The position numbers were made by a program, and so were the translations under genes. Under the pieces are notes generated by a model that saw only the letters and a program-made list of their open reading frames with translations, had not been told where the DNA came from and searched no databases. A stretch of 64,000 bases of DNA. Origin: Lentimicrobium saccharophilum. Its GTDB lineage: Bacteria; Bacteroidota; Bacteroidia; Bacteroidales; Lentimicrobiaceae. The stretch covers positions 1,800,345 to 1,864,344 of the forward strand of contig NZ_DF968182.1 of NCBI RefSeq assembly GCF_001192835.1. Reading direction: 5' to 3'. Of this stretch, positions 16,635-23,921 are shown in pieces. Position 1 is the stretch's first letter; the number at the start of each line of letters is the position of its first letter.

Positions 16635-17750
16635 TTATTCAGATTCTGCCAAACGGAGCCTTAAAAACACTTCGATTGTTGCCGCAGCCCTGGCGGAAGC
16701 CCCCGGCCCGCCCAGCTTCTGTCGCAAATCATCAAAGTCATTAACGATCGCCGTCTTGCGTCCTTTATCATACAGTAAAAGCCTGAGTTCCTTTTCAAGG
16801 TTATCCGTTGAAAGATCCTGCTGTATCAGCTCCTTCACCACTTCCCGGTCCATGATTAAATTTACCAGAGAGATGAATTTAACTTTTACAAGCCTTTTTG
16901 CGATCATATAAGAGATCGCCCCGCCTTTGTAGCATACCACTTCAGGAGTACCAATCAGGGCAGTTTCCAGCGTTGCTGTGCCTGAAGTAACCAGGGCGGC
17001 GGAAGATTGCTTCAACAGATCGTAGGTACGTCCTTTCAGAACGGTGACTTTTTGCTTTCCGGCAAGTTTTGCATAAAATTTATCATCTACCGAGCAGACT
17101 CCGGCAATGATAAAATCCACTTCCGGAAACCGGGGAACCACTTTAAGCATTTCCGGTAAAACAGCCCTGATTTCCTGCTTTCGGCTGCCAGGCAACAGTG
17201 CAACCACAGGCCGGTTTGCTTGCTGAGTTACCGGACTAAAGGATTTACCGGACAATGCATCAAGCAGCGGATGCCCTACAAACTCAGCTTCAACCCCATG
17301 TTCTGAGTAGAATTTATTCTCAAAAGGAAGGATAACCAGCATTTTATCGACCACCCTCCGGATGGTTTTCACGCGGGATTGCTTCCAGGCCCAGACCTGG
17401 GGTGAGATATAATATACCACAGGTATACCTTTCTGATGGAGAAATCCGGCAATACGCAGATTGAACCCCGGATAATCAACGAGTATCACCCCATCAGGAC
17501 GATAATTCATGATATCCTGTTTACAAAAAGTCAGATTCCGGACAATGGTACCAAGATTTAAAAGCACCTCGGTAAATCCCATAAATGCCAGATCCCGGTA
17601 ATGTTTCACGATCACGGCTCCCTGCTGCTGCATCAGGTCACCTCCCCAGCAACGGAAGTCCGCCTGCGTATCTTTCAGCTTCAGTTCCCTGATCAGGTTA
17701 GAGGCATGAAGATCTCCCGAGGCTTCACCGGCAATAATATAATATTTCAT
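16635..17750 (-). CDS. lpxB: Lipid-A-disaccharide synthase
   Basis: 371 residues, usual length. GT19-family features: N-terminal YYIIAGEASGDLHASNLI, then VDYPGFNLRIA, YYISPQVWAWKQSRVK, LLPGSRKQEI and TSGTATLETALIGTPEVVCYKGG. It joins UDP-2,3-diacylglucosamine to lipid X to make the lipid A disaccharide at the inner-membrane surface, so the organism makes lipopolysaccharide. It follows surE and a small membrane protein on the same strand; surE beside lpxB is common in Bacteroidetes. Confidence 0.95.
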   Translation of the reverse strand: MKYYIIAGEASGDLHASNLIRELKLKDTQADFRCWGGDLMQQQGAVIVKHYRDLAFMGFTEVLLNLGTIVRNLTFCKQDIMNYRPDGVILVDYPGFNLRIAGFLHQKGIPVVYYISPQVWAWKQSRVKTIRRVVDKMLVILPFENKFYSEHGVEAEFVGHPLLDALSGKSFSPVTQQANRPVVALLPGSRKQEIRAVLPEMLKVVPRFPEVDFIIAGVCSVDDKFYAKLAGKQKVTVLKGRTYDLLKQSSAALVTSGTATLETALIGTPEVVCYKGGAISYMIAKRLVKVKFISLVNLIMDREVVKELIQQDLSTDNLEKELRLLLYDKGRKTAIVNDFDDLRQKLGGPGASARAAATIEVFLRLRLAESE

Positions 17751-17813
17751 GATCTGTCAGTTTGTCGATGGGAAACAGGCGAAAACCGGACGAAGCTGGC
17801 GGCTGTAACCAAA

Positions 17814-18110
17814 TCAGAAGAAATAAATGCTGAAATCACCACCTTCAACAAGCACAAAATAGAGGATTATTGACACAAAAACGATCAGCAGGGCCCCCAT
17901 TCCGGCTTTGTCAAACCTTAGTTTCCGCAGGTACCAGCGCATCAGTAACACCCCGGGCAGAAATGCCAGCAGCAGTAGTTTATTCTCAGGTCCGCTGAGT
18001 GACAACAAACGGTAAACCGGTGGCCCGGCAAGTATGACAACAGCAGCAGATGCCAACGTCAACAACAATGAAGCCAGCATGCCAATGAAGAAATTATTGT
18101 TTTTCCACAT
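17814..18110 (-). CDS. Small membrane protein of unknown function (surE-lpxB spacer gene)
   Basis: 98 residues with three hydrophobic helices (about 7-28, 41-58, 68-88) and a basic loop RWYLRKLRFDK between the second and third. No family recognised. It lies 15 bp after surE and 63 bp before lpxB, all on the minus strand, so it is very likely translated as part of that group. Its position suggests an envelope role, but nothing in the sequence fixes the function. Confidence 0.7.
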   Translation of the reverse strand: MWKNNNFFIGMLASLLLTLASAAVVILAGPPVYRLLSLSGPENKLLLLAFLPGVLLMRWYLRKLRFDKAGMGALLIVFVSIILYFVLVEGGDFSIYFF

Positions 18111-18125
18111 ATCCTTCCGGAAGGG

Positions 18126-18902
18126 TCAGTTTAGATTTCCTGTTTCCCAGTCCCTGAGCAAAGGTATGGTTTTATGCGATGTAAGGTCGAAGTGCACCGG
18201 CACCACTGAAACATAATTATTTTTCAGCGCCCATTCGTCGGTATCCAACCCTTCGTCTCGGTTACGGAATACGCCGGTCAGCCAGAAATAGTCCCGCTCA
18301 TGCGGATCTTTCCGGTGCTCAAACTTTTCATCCCAGAATGCCATGGCCTGGCGTACAATTTTTATTCCTTTAATCGGCGAACCGTTAACAGCCGGAATAT
18401 TGACGTTCAGACAGGTATACTCAGGCAGTCCTTTCTCAAGCACATTGCCTGCAATTGATAAAATATAGGGCTCACATTTGCTGAAATCTGCGTGAAATGA
18501 ATAGTCATTCAGGGAGAACCCGATGGAAGGAATATTTTCCATTGCTCCTTCAAGCACTGCCGCCATGGTTCCTGAATAAATCACATTCACCGATGAATTT
18601 GAGCCATGATTGATTCCCGATACAATCAGATCAGGATTTCGTCCGAGTATCGCTTTCTGTCCTAATTTCACACAGTCGGCAGGCGTCCCGTTGCAAGAGT
18701 ACTCAATATGTCCCGGTTCCTCTTTCAGTTTATTTACACGCAACGGCGAAGTGATGGTGACAGCATGTCCCATGCCCGACATGGGTTTATCCGGGGCAAC
18801 AACCAGCACATCACCGAGTTGCTTCATAACTCCGATCAGGGCGCGGAGACCCGGCGCATGAATCCCGTCATCATTGGTAATGAAAATCAAAGGCTTATTC
18901 AT
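18126..18902 (-). CDS. surE: 5'/3'-nucleotidase SurE
   Basis: 258 residues. The metal-binding acidic pair sits in FITNDDGIHAPGLRAL, with further family motifs VVAPDKPMSGMGHAVT and VSGINHGSNSSVNVIYSGT. SurE removes phosphate from nucleoside monophosphates (and polyphosphate) and is linked to stationary-phase survival. Length and motifs are standard. Preceded by the DUF502 gene (47 bp) and followed by a small membrane protein gene (15 bp). Confidence 0.95.
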   Translation of the reverse strand: MNKPLIFITNDDGIHAPGLRALIGVMKQLGDVLVVAPDKPMSGMGHAVTITSPLRVNKLKEEPGHIEYSCNGTPADCVKLGQKAILGRNPDLIVSGINHGSNSSVNVIYSGTMAAVLEGAMENIPSIGFSLNDYSFHADFSKCEPYILSIAGNVLEKGLPEYTCLNVNIPAVNGSPIKGIKIVRQAMAFWDEKFEHRKDPHERDYFWLTGVFRNRDEGLDTDEWALKNNYVSVVPVHFDLTSHKTIPLLRDWETGNLN

Positions 18903-18949
18903 TATTTTCAGATTACTTAATTTATAAACTTAATTGTCCGCCAGTTGGT

Positions 18950-19567
18950 TCATTCAGTTTGCCTGAGACTCTTGTTTTCCAGGCTTGTAACGCCGGCGGT
19001 TACAATAAATTTCATCACTTCAGCCGGCGGCGCATTGAGCGGTGTGATATTCTCAACCGGCACAATAAACAGGTTGCCCGAAAAATTGTAAGAGTGAGGC
19101 AGATAAACGGCAACCTTTGTTTCCGGAATCCCCAGCATGGATAAATCCTTCTGGGTGATAAATCCCATTTTTTCCAGATTTGCTTCCCTGCTGACCTTAA
19201 CCAGCACCGGTTCGGTAAACCTGCGCTCTTTACCGACAAATGCTGACATAAAATCCTTGATCGAGGTATAGATGATCTTTACGAGGGGCGCCTGGCTGAT
19301 CAGCTTGTCAAGGTATGACAACAGGGGTTTAAAAACAATTGAAGAACCCAGAAATCCTATCAGGGTAATCATGGCAAGGATAACCACCAAACCAAGCCCG
19401 GGGATTCTGAAACCAAGAATATTAAAAATTACATCAGTCAGTATCCCATCAATAAAAGTAAATGATACGACAATGATGTAAATAGTCAGTGCTACCGGAG
19501 CTGTAAATAACAACCCCTGCAGAAACCATGTCAGCAGTTTTTTTGAAACCCTGTTCTGATTCTTCAT
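18950..19567 (-). CDS. DUF502 family membrane protein
   Basis: 205 residues from the ATG at 19567 (MKNQNRVSKKLLTWFLQGLL). A frame open to 19648 would add 27 residues, but that start lies upstream of the minus-7 element at 19627-19634. Two membrane helices (about 15-38 and 58-80) precede a soluble domain with IYTSIKDFMSAFVGKERRF and TKVAVYLPHSYNFSGNLFIVP, features of DUF502. Function of the family is unknown; some members are placed near envelope genes, as here (first gene before surE and lpxB). Confidence 0.85.
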   Translation of the reverse strand: MKNQNRVSKKLLTWFLQGLLFTAPVALTIYIIVVSFTFIDGILTDVIFNILGFRIPGLGLVVILAMITLIGFLGSSIVFKPLLSYLDKLISQAPLVKIIYTSIKDFMSAFVGKERRFTEPVLVKVSREANLEKMGFITQKDLSMLGIPETKVAVYLPHSYNFSGNLFIVPVENITPLNAPPAEVMKFIVTAGVTSLENKSLRQTE

Positions 19568-19626
19568 GTAAATAGCTGTTAGCAATATACAAACCTGAAT
19601 GTTACCGGAATTTCCGGATGGAAGTG

Positions 19627-19634
19627 CAAAGTTA
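19627..19634 (-). promoter_or_regulatory. Minus-7 element (TAACTTTG) for the DUF502-surE-lpxB group
   Basis: TAACTTTG on the minus strand, 60 bp before the chosen ATG at 19567. No good TTG at the usual spacing. Confidence 0.45.
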
Positions 19635-19966
19635 GGCAATGATCGCATGTGAATGCTAAAACAGTGGAAGGCATCCAGCTAAAAGATCAACAAATAATTG
19701 ATAAGAAGAAACAGTGATAGAAAAATCCTGACTCTTTTGGCAATAGCCAGTAAATGGAAATCCACACGTGTTAACTCACAATTCCGATCACACCCGAAGG
19801 TGCAGGCGTCTAACGGTTTTTCAGCCTGATTAATTCCGCCGTGGTGATTCAGAAATCAAAAGTCAGGGATATTAGCCTGCATCAAACAACTTTGTTTTTA
19901 TATACACTTTTCGGAATTCAGCACCGGACTCCTATATGAAACCATAAAACCAATGCATGTAACAAC

Positions 19967-20013
19967 AAGAAATAAAATAAACCAGCAGTCAATTTAAGGC
20001 AAACTGCTGGTTT
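19967..20013 (-). terminator. Rho-independent terminator of the outer-membrane barrel gene
   Basis: On the minus strand an 11-bp perfect stem (20013-20003 with 19989-19979; AAACCAGCAGT arms), 13-base loop, followed by a T-rich run (complement of the A-rich 19967-19980). It sits 35 bp after the stop at 20048. Confidence 0.8.
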
Positions 20014-20047
20014 ACAATGATCTGAACAAACAGTTAAGGCAAAGCAA

Positions 20048-20683
20048 TTATTGGCCCAATGAAACTACAATGCCAAGATTAAACTGGACAAAGCCATAGA
20101 TATACTTATAATCTGTATCGCGGGATACTTCATCTTCATAAGTATATTTTTCAGTATCATTGCCATATCCGAGATAAACATCAAAACCCACCCTGTCATT
20201 TACAAAATAAGTAGCTCCGACACCCAACCGATAGCCAAACAAAGAACTTTTATCATCCTGTGAATCACCCTCGCCCGGAATCCAACGCTCCTTATAGGAA
20301 CCTATGCCAACTGCAGCCTGTGCGTAAGGCCATAAACCATCCAGGTCTGTGATGTAATACCGGACAAATGGACCAACAATAAATGAAGAGTAAACTGATT
20401 TGTCATCATCCTCAGGGTCTTTCCAACTTTCACGCGATAATTCAATCAAAAGCCCTACCGGTAATTTATCAATGACAAAATACCCGACCTGAGGTTCAAA
20501 GGTCAATCGTGTAAACTTGTAACTGTCGCTGGTTGTGCTTCCGGATTTGTATTTTTCCTTACCGGAATCAAAGCTCAGCCTGCTTGAGCCATTGAGAAGC
20601 CATTTACCTTTTTCTGTCTGCGCCTGCGCAACCATCAGATTGCCGGCGAGTAAAACCGCAATTAAAAACAGGATCTTTTTCAT
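20048..20683 (-). CDS. Outer-membrane beta-barrel protein
   Basis: 211 residues. Signal peptide 1-22 (MKKILFLIAVLLAGNLMVAQAQ). The mature part alternates short amphipathic strands with acidic turns (RLTFEPQVGYFVIDKLPVGLLIEL, FGYRLGVGATYFVNDRVGFDVYLGYG) and ends in a strand FVQFNLGIVVSLGQ, the pattern of small 8-strand OmpA/OmpX-like or OmpW-like barrels. Role unknown: surface structure or small-molecule passage. It has its own promoter (20721-20751) and terminator, so it is a single-gene unit that may be well expressed. Confidence 0.85.
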   Translation of the reverse strand: MKKILFLIAVLLAGNLMVAQAQTEKGKWLLNGSSRLSFDSGKEKYKSGSTTSDSYKFTRLTFEPQVGYFVIDKLPVGLLIELSRESWKDPEDDDKSVYSSFIVGPFVRYYITDLDGLWPYAQAAVGIGSYKERWIPGEGDSQDDKSSLFGYRLGVGATYFVNDRVGFDVYLGYGNDTEKYTYEDEVSRDTDYKYIYGFVQFNLGIVVSLGQ

Positions 20684-20720
20684 GGCGTTGTTTTTTTTCG
20701 GTTAATAACCAGTTAACTAA

Positions 20721-20751
20721 CAAATGTAGTGAATTCCAAACATTTTGTCAA
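20721..20751 (-). promoter_or_regulatory. Consensus promoter of the outer-membrane barrel gene
   Basis: On the minus strand TTG (20751-20749), 20 bases, TACATTTG (20728-20721): full match to the Bacteroidetes pattern, 38 bp before the ATG. Confidence 0.75.
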
Positions 20752-20871
20752 GTTAAATATTTAACCGTGAGGGCGCGCGGAAAACGCCGTAAAAATCTAA
20801 ACCCGTATGTGAATGTAAAAGGGCAGGATATATTTCAGGCAATCCCGGATTAAGGTAAGCTGTAACTTCGG

Positions 20872-20892
20872 AAAAAGCCGGAAAATCTCCGG
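20872..20892 (-). terminator. Terminator after maf
   Basis: On the minus strand CCGGA, 5-base loop, TCCGG, then C and TTTTT (complement of 20872-20876), 15 bp after the maf stop. Short stem but good T-run. Confidence 0.55.
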
Positions 20893-20906
20893 GCAGCCAC
20901 TGCCAG

Positions 20907-21503
20907 TTATTGATTTTGAATAAACTGCTTCAGTTCACAATACAACCTCTGTACAGGCAGGCCCATCACATTGAAATAAGAACCTTCTATTCTTTCAACG
21001 CCGATGTAACCGATCCACTCCTGAATACCATAAGCACCGGCCTTATCGAGCGGTTTATAGTGTTTGACATAATAGTCAATTTCATCGGGCTCCAGCCACC
21101 TGAAGAATACCTCCGTATTAACAAAGAAGGAATGCATCCGATCGCGGGTTCTGAGGCATACTCCGGTAGCTACCGTATGTCGTTTGCCCGATAATTTCCG
21201 AAGCATAATCTTTGCGTCCTGCTCATCAAGCGGCTTACCGATACACTCCCCGTCAAGCCAGACGATCGTATCCGCGGTAATCAGCAGGGTGTTGGCCGGC
21301 AATGCATGCATATCGAAAGCCAGCGCCTTTTCCCTGCTAACATGAAGGGCAATCTCTTCACATAACAGATTCTCAGGGTAGTTCTCTTCCGTTTCAATCA
21401 CCTGCACCTCGAATTTAAACCCGGTCTCCGACAGCAGGAACTGTCTTCGGGGCGACCGGGAGGCGAGGATAAAATGGAAGCCGGAATTATTGAGATCAAT
21501 CAT
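20907..21503 (-). CDS. maf: Maf-like nucleotide pyrophosphatase
   Basis: 198 residues. N-terminal substrate motif ILASRSPRRQFLLSETG, catalytic-region ITADTIVWLDGECIGKP, SGKRHTVATGV, and DKAGAYGIQEW near the C-terminus: all Maf/HAM1-like signatures. These enzymes hydrolyse non-canonical or modified nucleoside triphosphates (dTTP/UTP class) to monophosphates. Last gene of the DUF2520-kdsC-prenyltransferase-maf group on the minus strand, an order common in Bacteroidetes. It is followed by a terminator. Confidence 0.92.
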   Translation of the reverse strand: MIDLNNSGFHFILASRSPRRQFLLSETGFKFEVQVIETEENYPENLLCEEIALHVSREKALAFDMHALPANTLLITADTIVWLDGECIGKPLDEQDAKIMLRKLSGKRHTVATGVCLRTRDRMHSFFVNTEVFFRWLEPDEIDYYVKHYKPLDKAGAYGIQEWIGYIGVERIEGSYFNVMGLPVQRLYCELKQFIQNQ

Positions 21504-21567
21504 ATTCGGATTTCAGAATTTGTTTTATTTATAAGTTCAACGTAACCAATGTATTGACCACATCTCA

Positions 21568-22533
21568 TTAAAGGGACATAGCCAGCGGCTGCAATCCCAG
21601 CACTCCGGCAAGCATAAGCAACTTCAGCAGGTTGCTGATCAGGTGAAAGTCGGATTTATCAGTGGCCGGTATGATCCGGTAACAGATAAAAAGCAAGGGA
21701 ATAAATACCACTGCCGCAAAGTAAACGGCCGGCAAAATCATCCCAGCTGAATGCAGCTTCAGGACAGCGGTAACGACAAGCATCCCGGTAAAAAGTCCCG
21801 TTACGAGCGCAATAATTTTTGCTGACTTTATTCCATGAACGACCGCCAGGGTATTGCATCCGGTCAGCTGATCCCCTTTTACATCTTCCATATCTTTAAT
21901 AATTTCGCGCATCAGGCTGATCAGGAAGGCAAAAATTGCATAAACAAAGAAATACCGGCTGATCATTTTCATATTTCCATAGATCGCAATGAACTGATCC
22001 GGTTGTTGCCTGAGCATATAGAATTCGAATAACCAAACTATCAGGACAACCATAGCCGACATAAATGCCACCGCTAGATTTCCCCATAAAACCGTCTTTT
22101 TGTACCTTACCGAATAGAGCCACAACAGGATTATAATCATCAAAAAAATAAAGGCGAGTTTCAGTGAACCGGCTTTCCAGGCCAGAAAAACGCCTGCAAC
22201 CAATGCAACGACGTTCAGGGCAATGTGATAAATGATCGCCCTGCGTTGCCGGATACTTCTGCCAAGCACCTGTGAATCCGGGTGATTCACGGCATCTGTT
22301 CTCAGATCAAAATAGTCATTGATGACATACCCTGCAGCTGCAATCAACACAGTTGTAAACACCAGTATGGCAAATAAGTAATTGCTCATAGCCGGCGCCA
22401 GCCCTTCGGCATCGTATATACGGCCGATTATAGCATACCTTAACAGGTACTGTGTAATTATAATGATAATCAGGTTGGGCCAGCGGATAAGTCTGATAAA
22501 GGGCAGAAGCCCCTGACTGAATAATTTATTCAT
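21568..22533 (-). CDS. UbiA-family prenyltransferase (geranylgeranylglycerol-phosphate geranylgeranyltransferase-like)
   Basis: 321 residues, about eight to nine membrane helices. The two Asp-rich motifs that bind Mg-prenyl diphosphate are AAAGYVINDYFDLRTDAVN (about 68-85) and MREIIKDMEDVKGDQLTG (about 210-227). Bacteroidetes proteins at this position beside kdsC and maf are usually named after the archaeal ether-lipid enzyme, but the in vivo acceptor is unproven; a quinone-type or other prenylation is equally possible. 12 bp after kdsC, so it is co-transcribed. Confidence 0.85.
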   Translation of the reverse strand: MNKLFSQGLLPFIRLIRWPNLIIIIITQYLLRYAIIGRIYDAEGLAPAMSNYLFAILVFTTVLIAAAGYVINDYFDLRTDAVNHPDSQVLGRSIRQRRAIIYHIALNVVALVAGVFLAWKAGSLKLAFIFLMIIILLWLYSVRYKKTVLWGNLAVAFMSAMVVLIVWLFEFYMLRQQPDQFIAIYGNMKMISRYFFVYAIFAFLISLMREIIKDMEDVKGDQLTGCNTLAVVHGIKSAKIIALVTGLFTGMLVVTAVLKLHSAGMILPAVYFAAVVFIPLLFICYRIIPATDKSDFHLISNLLKLLMLAGVLGLQPLAMSL

Positions 22534-22545
22534 TACAATGTTTTA

Positions 22546-23067
22546 TTACCAGTGAAATGCGTTTCCATTCATCCACTTTCCCTGGATCTTCATCACCTGT
22601 TCGATGATATCCCTTACACATCCCTCTCCCCCATTGAAGTGAGAGATGTAACGGCTGATCTTTCTGATTTCCTCTGCGGCATCTGCCGGGCAAACCGGCA
22701 TGCCAACCCTGAGCATAACCTGGTAGTCCGGAATATCATCCCCCATATACAATACTTCTTTCGGAGACACTCCAACGCGTTGGATATATTCTTCAAAGAC
22801 CCTGATCTTATTTTCTACACCAAGAAAAACATCCGTAAGTTTCAGCGCGTTGCAGCGGTGGCGCATTGATTCGGAATATCCGCCCGAAATCACGGCCACC
22901 CGGTAACCACTCTTGATGGCCAGCTGAAGGGCATACCCATCCTTCACATGTCCGGTCCTGAGCTGATCGCCCGAGTTGGTAATCAGCACCACACCGTTGG
23001 TCAGGACCCCATCGTAATCAAAAATAAAAGTGGTGACCCCTGTGAGATCTTCCTTGTAATTTGTCAT
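22546..23067 (-). CDS. kdsC: KdsC-like HAD phosphatase (KDO-8-phosphate phosphatase)
   Basis: 173 residues. Nucleophile motif IFDYDGVLTNG (Asp17 and Asp19), VAVISGGYSES (motif II), ENKIRVFEEY (motif III Lys) and MGDDIPDYQVM (motif IV). Length and lack of a cap domain fit KdsC, which removes phosphate from KDO-8-phosphate in lipopolysaccharide core synthesis. Its start codon overlaps the stop of the DUF2520 gene by 4 bp, so translation is coupled. Confidence 0.9.
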   Translation of the reverse strand: MTNYKEDLTGVTTFIFDYDGVLTNGVVLITNSGDQLRTGHVKDGYALQLAIKSGYRVAVISGGYSESMRHRCNALKLTDVFLGVENKIRVFEEYIQRVGVSPKEVLYMGDDIPDYQVMLRVGMPVCPADAAEEIRKISRYISHFNGGEGCVRDIIEQVMKIQGKWMNGNAFHW

Positions 23068-23879
23068 AAAATATCTGGTGATTTCTTTTCTTTTTCAAAT
23101 TGCTCAATACTCTCGCTGAGTATCTTATAAATTCTCTGAAATGATGGCTGCCCTTCAAGCAACTGAAGATGCCGCTGCATTGTTGTCAGATCTCCCCTTA
23201 CAGCCGGCCCTGTCTGCAACAGCAGAGGATCGGTGTCACCCAGTCTCATGGCTGTTTCCCTGATCAAAGGCAGCAATATATCCTCCTCAATACCCGACTG
23301 CTTCAATATGCGGGAAGCAATGACATACAGATGGTTAGGGAAATTACATACAAACACTGCAGACAAGTGTAACAATGCCCTGCTTTCAGAATCAATTACC
23401 CGCACGTCACCGGATATCGCAGCAGCTACCTGCCTTAATAATGTCTCTGTTTCAGGTGAATTTGCCTCAATACAAACGGGCACTTTTATGATTTCAGGGG
23501 CACTGAACCTGCTGAATGTCTGGAGCGGATAAAACACTCCGGCTTTGCTGAAGTGCTGAGAAATGGTTGAAAGTGGGCAGGTTCCCGAAGTATGGGCAAC
23601 CAAACCGTTAAAGCTGCCTGCATTCTTAAGTTCAGCAACAAACTCACCGATAGACTGATCGGGAATTGCCAATAACAGCAGATCGGTGGTATCATCAAGG
23701 GTACATGGGTCGGTTGATGCTATGGCTCCGGTTATTCCGGCCAATGACTGCGCATGCGCTGCAGTATGGCTGACGATATGCCGGATGCGAAAGCCTGCAC
23801 CAAGCAGTGCCGGAGCCAGGTGGTTTGCCACATTTCCGGCTCCGGCGAATGAGATGTTTCTGATTCTGTTTCCTGCCAT
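23064..23879 (-). CDS. DUF2520 NAD(P)-binding Rossmann protein
   Basis: 271 residues from the ATG at 23879 (MAGNRIRNISFAGAGNVANHLAPAL); the frame extends six codons further to a TTG at 23897. N-terminal Rossmann fold with GAGNVANHLAPALLGAG, and a C-terminal helical dimer domain (DUF2520) containing ALLHLSAVFVCNFPNHLYVIA. The fold is like 6-phosphogluconate dehydrogenase and F420-dependent reductases. Substrate unknown. First gene of the kdsC group, 42 bp after the cytochrome-assembly gene. Confidence 0.85.
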   Translation of the reverse strand: MAGNRIRNISFAGAGNVANHLAPALLGAGFRIRHIVSHTAAHAQSLAGITGAIASTDPCTLDDTTDLLLLAIPDQSIGEFVAELKNAGSFNGLVAHTSGTCPLSTISQHFSKAGVFYPLQTFSRFSAPEIIKVPVCIEANSPETETLLRQVAAAISGDVRVIDSESRALLHLSAVFVCNFPNHLYVIASRILKQSGIEEDILLPLIRETAMRLGDTDPLLLQTGPAVRGDLTTMQRHLQLLEGQPSFQRIYKILSESIEQFEKEKKSPDIL

Positions 23880-23895
23880 CGCGGTGTAAAGATAC

Positions 23896-23916
23896 AAAAA
23901 CCGCCGACAGTTGCGG
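23896..23916 (-). terminator. Weak terminator after the cytochrome-assembly gene
   Basis: On the minus strand CCGC, 8-base loop, GCGG, then TTTTTG. A 4-bp stem only; it may let some transcription through into the DUF2520 gene. Confidence 0.35.
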
Positions 23917-23921
23917 CAATA

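Larger units (their letters stand above)
19568..20047. other. 480-bp intergenic region
   Basis: No coding frame with support. The 19627-19634 minus-7 element and the terminator 19967-20013 account for the two ends; between 19650 and 19960 I see nothing recognisable. Confidence 0.5.
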
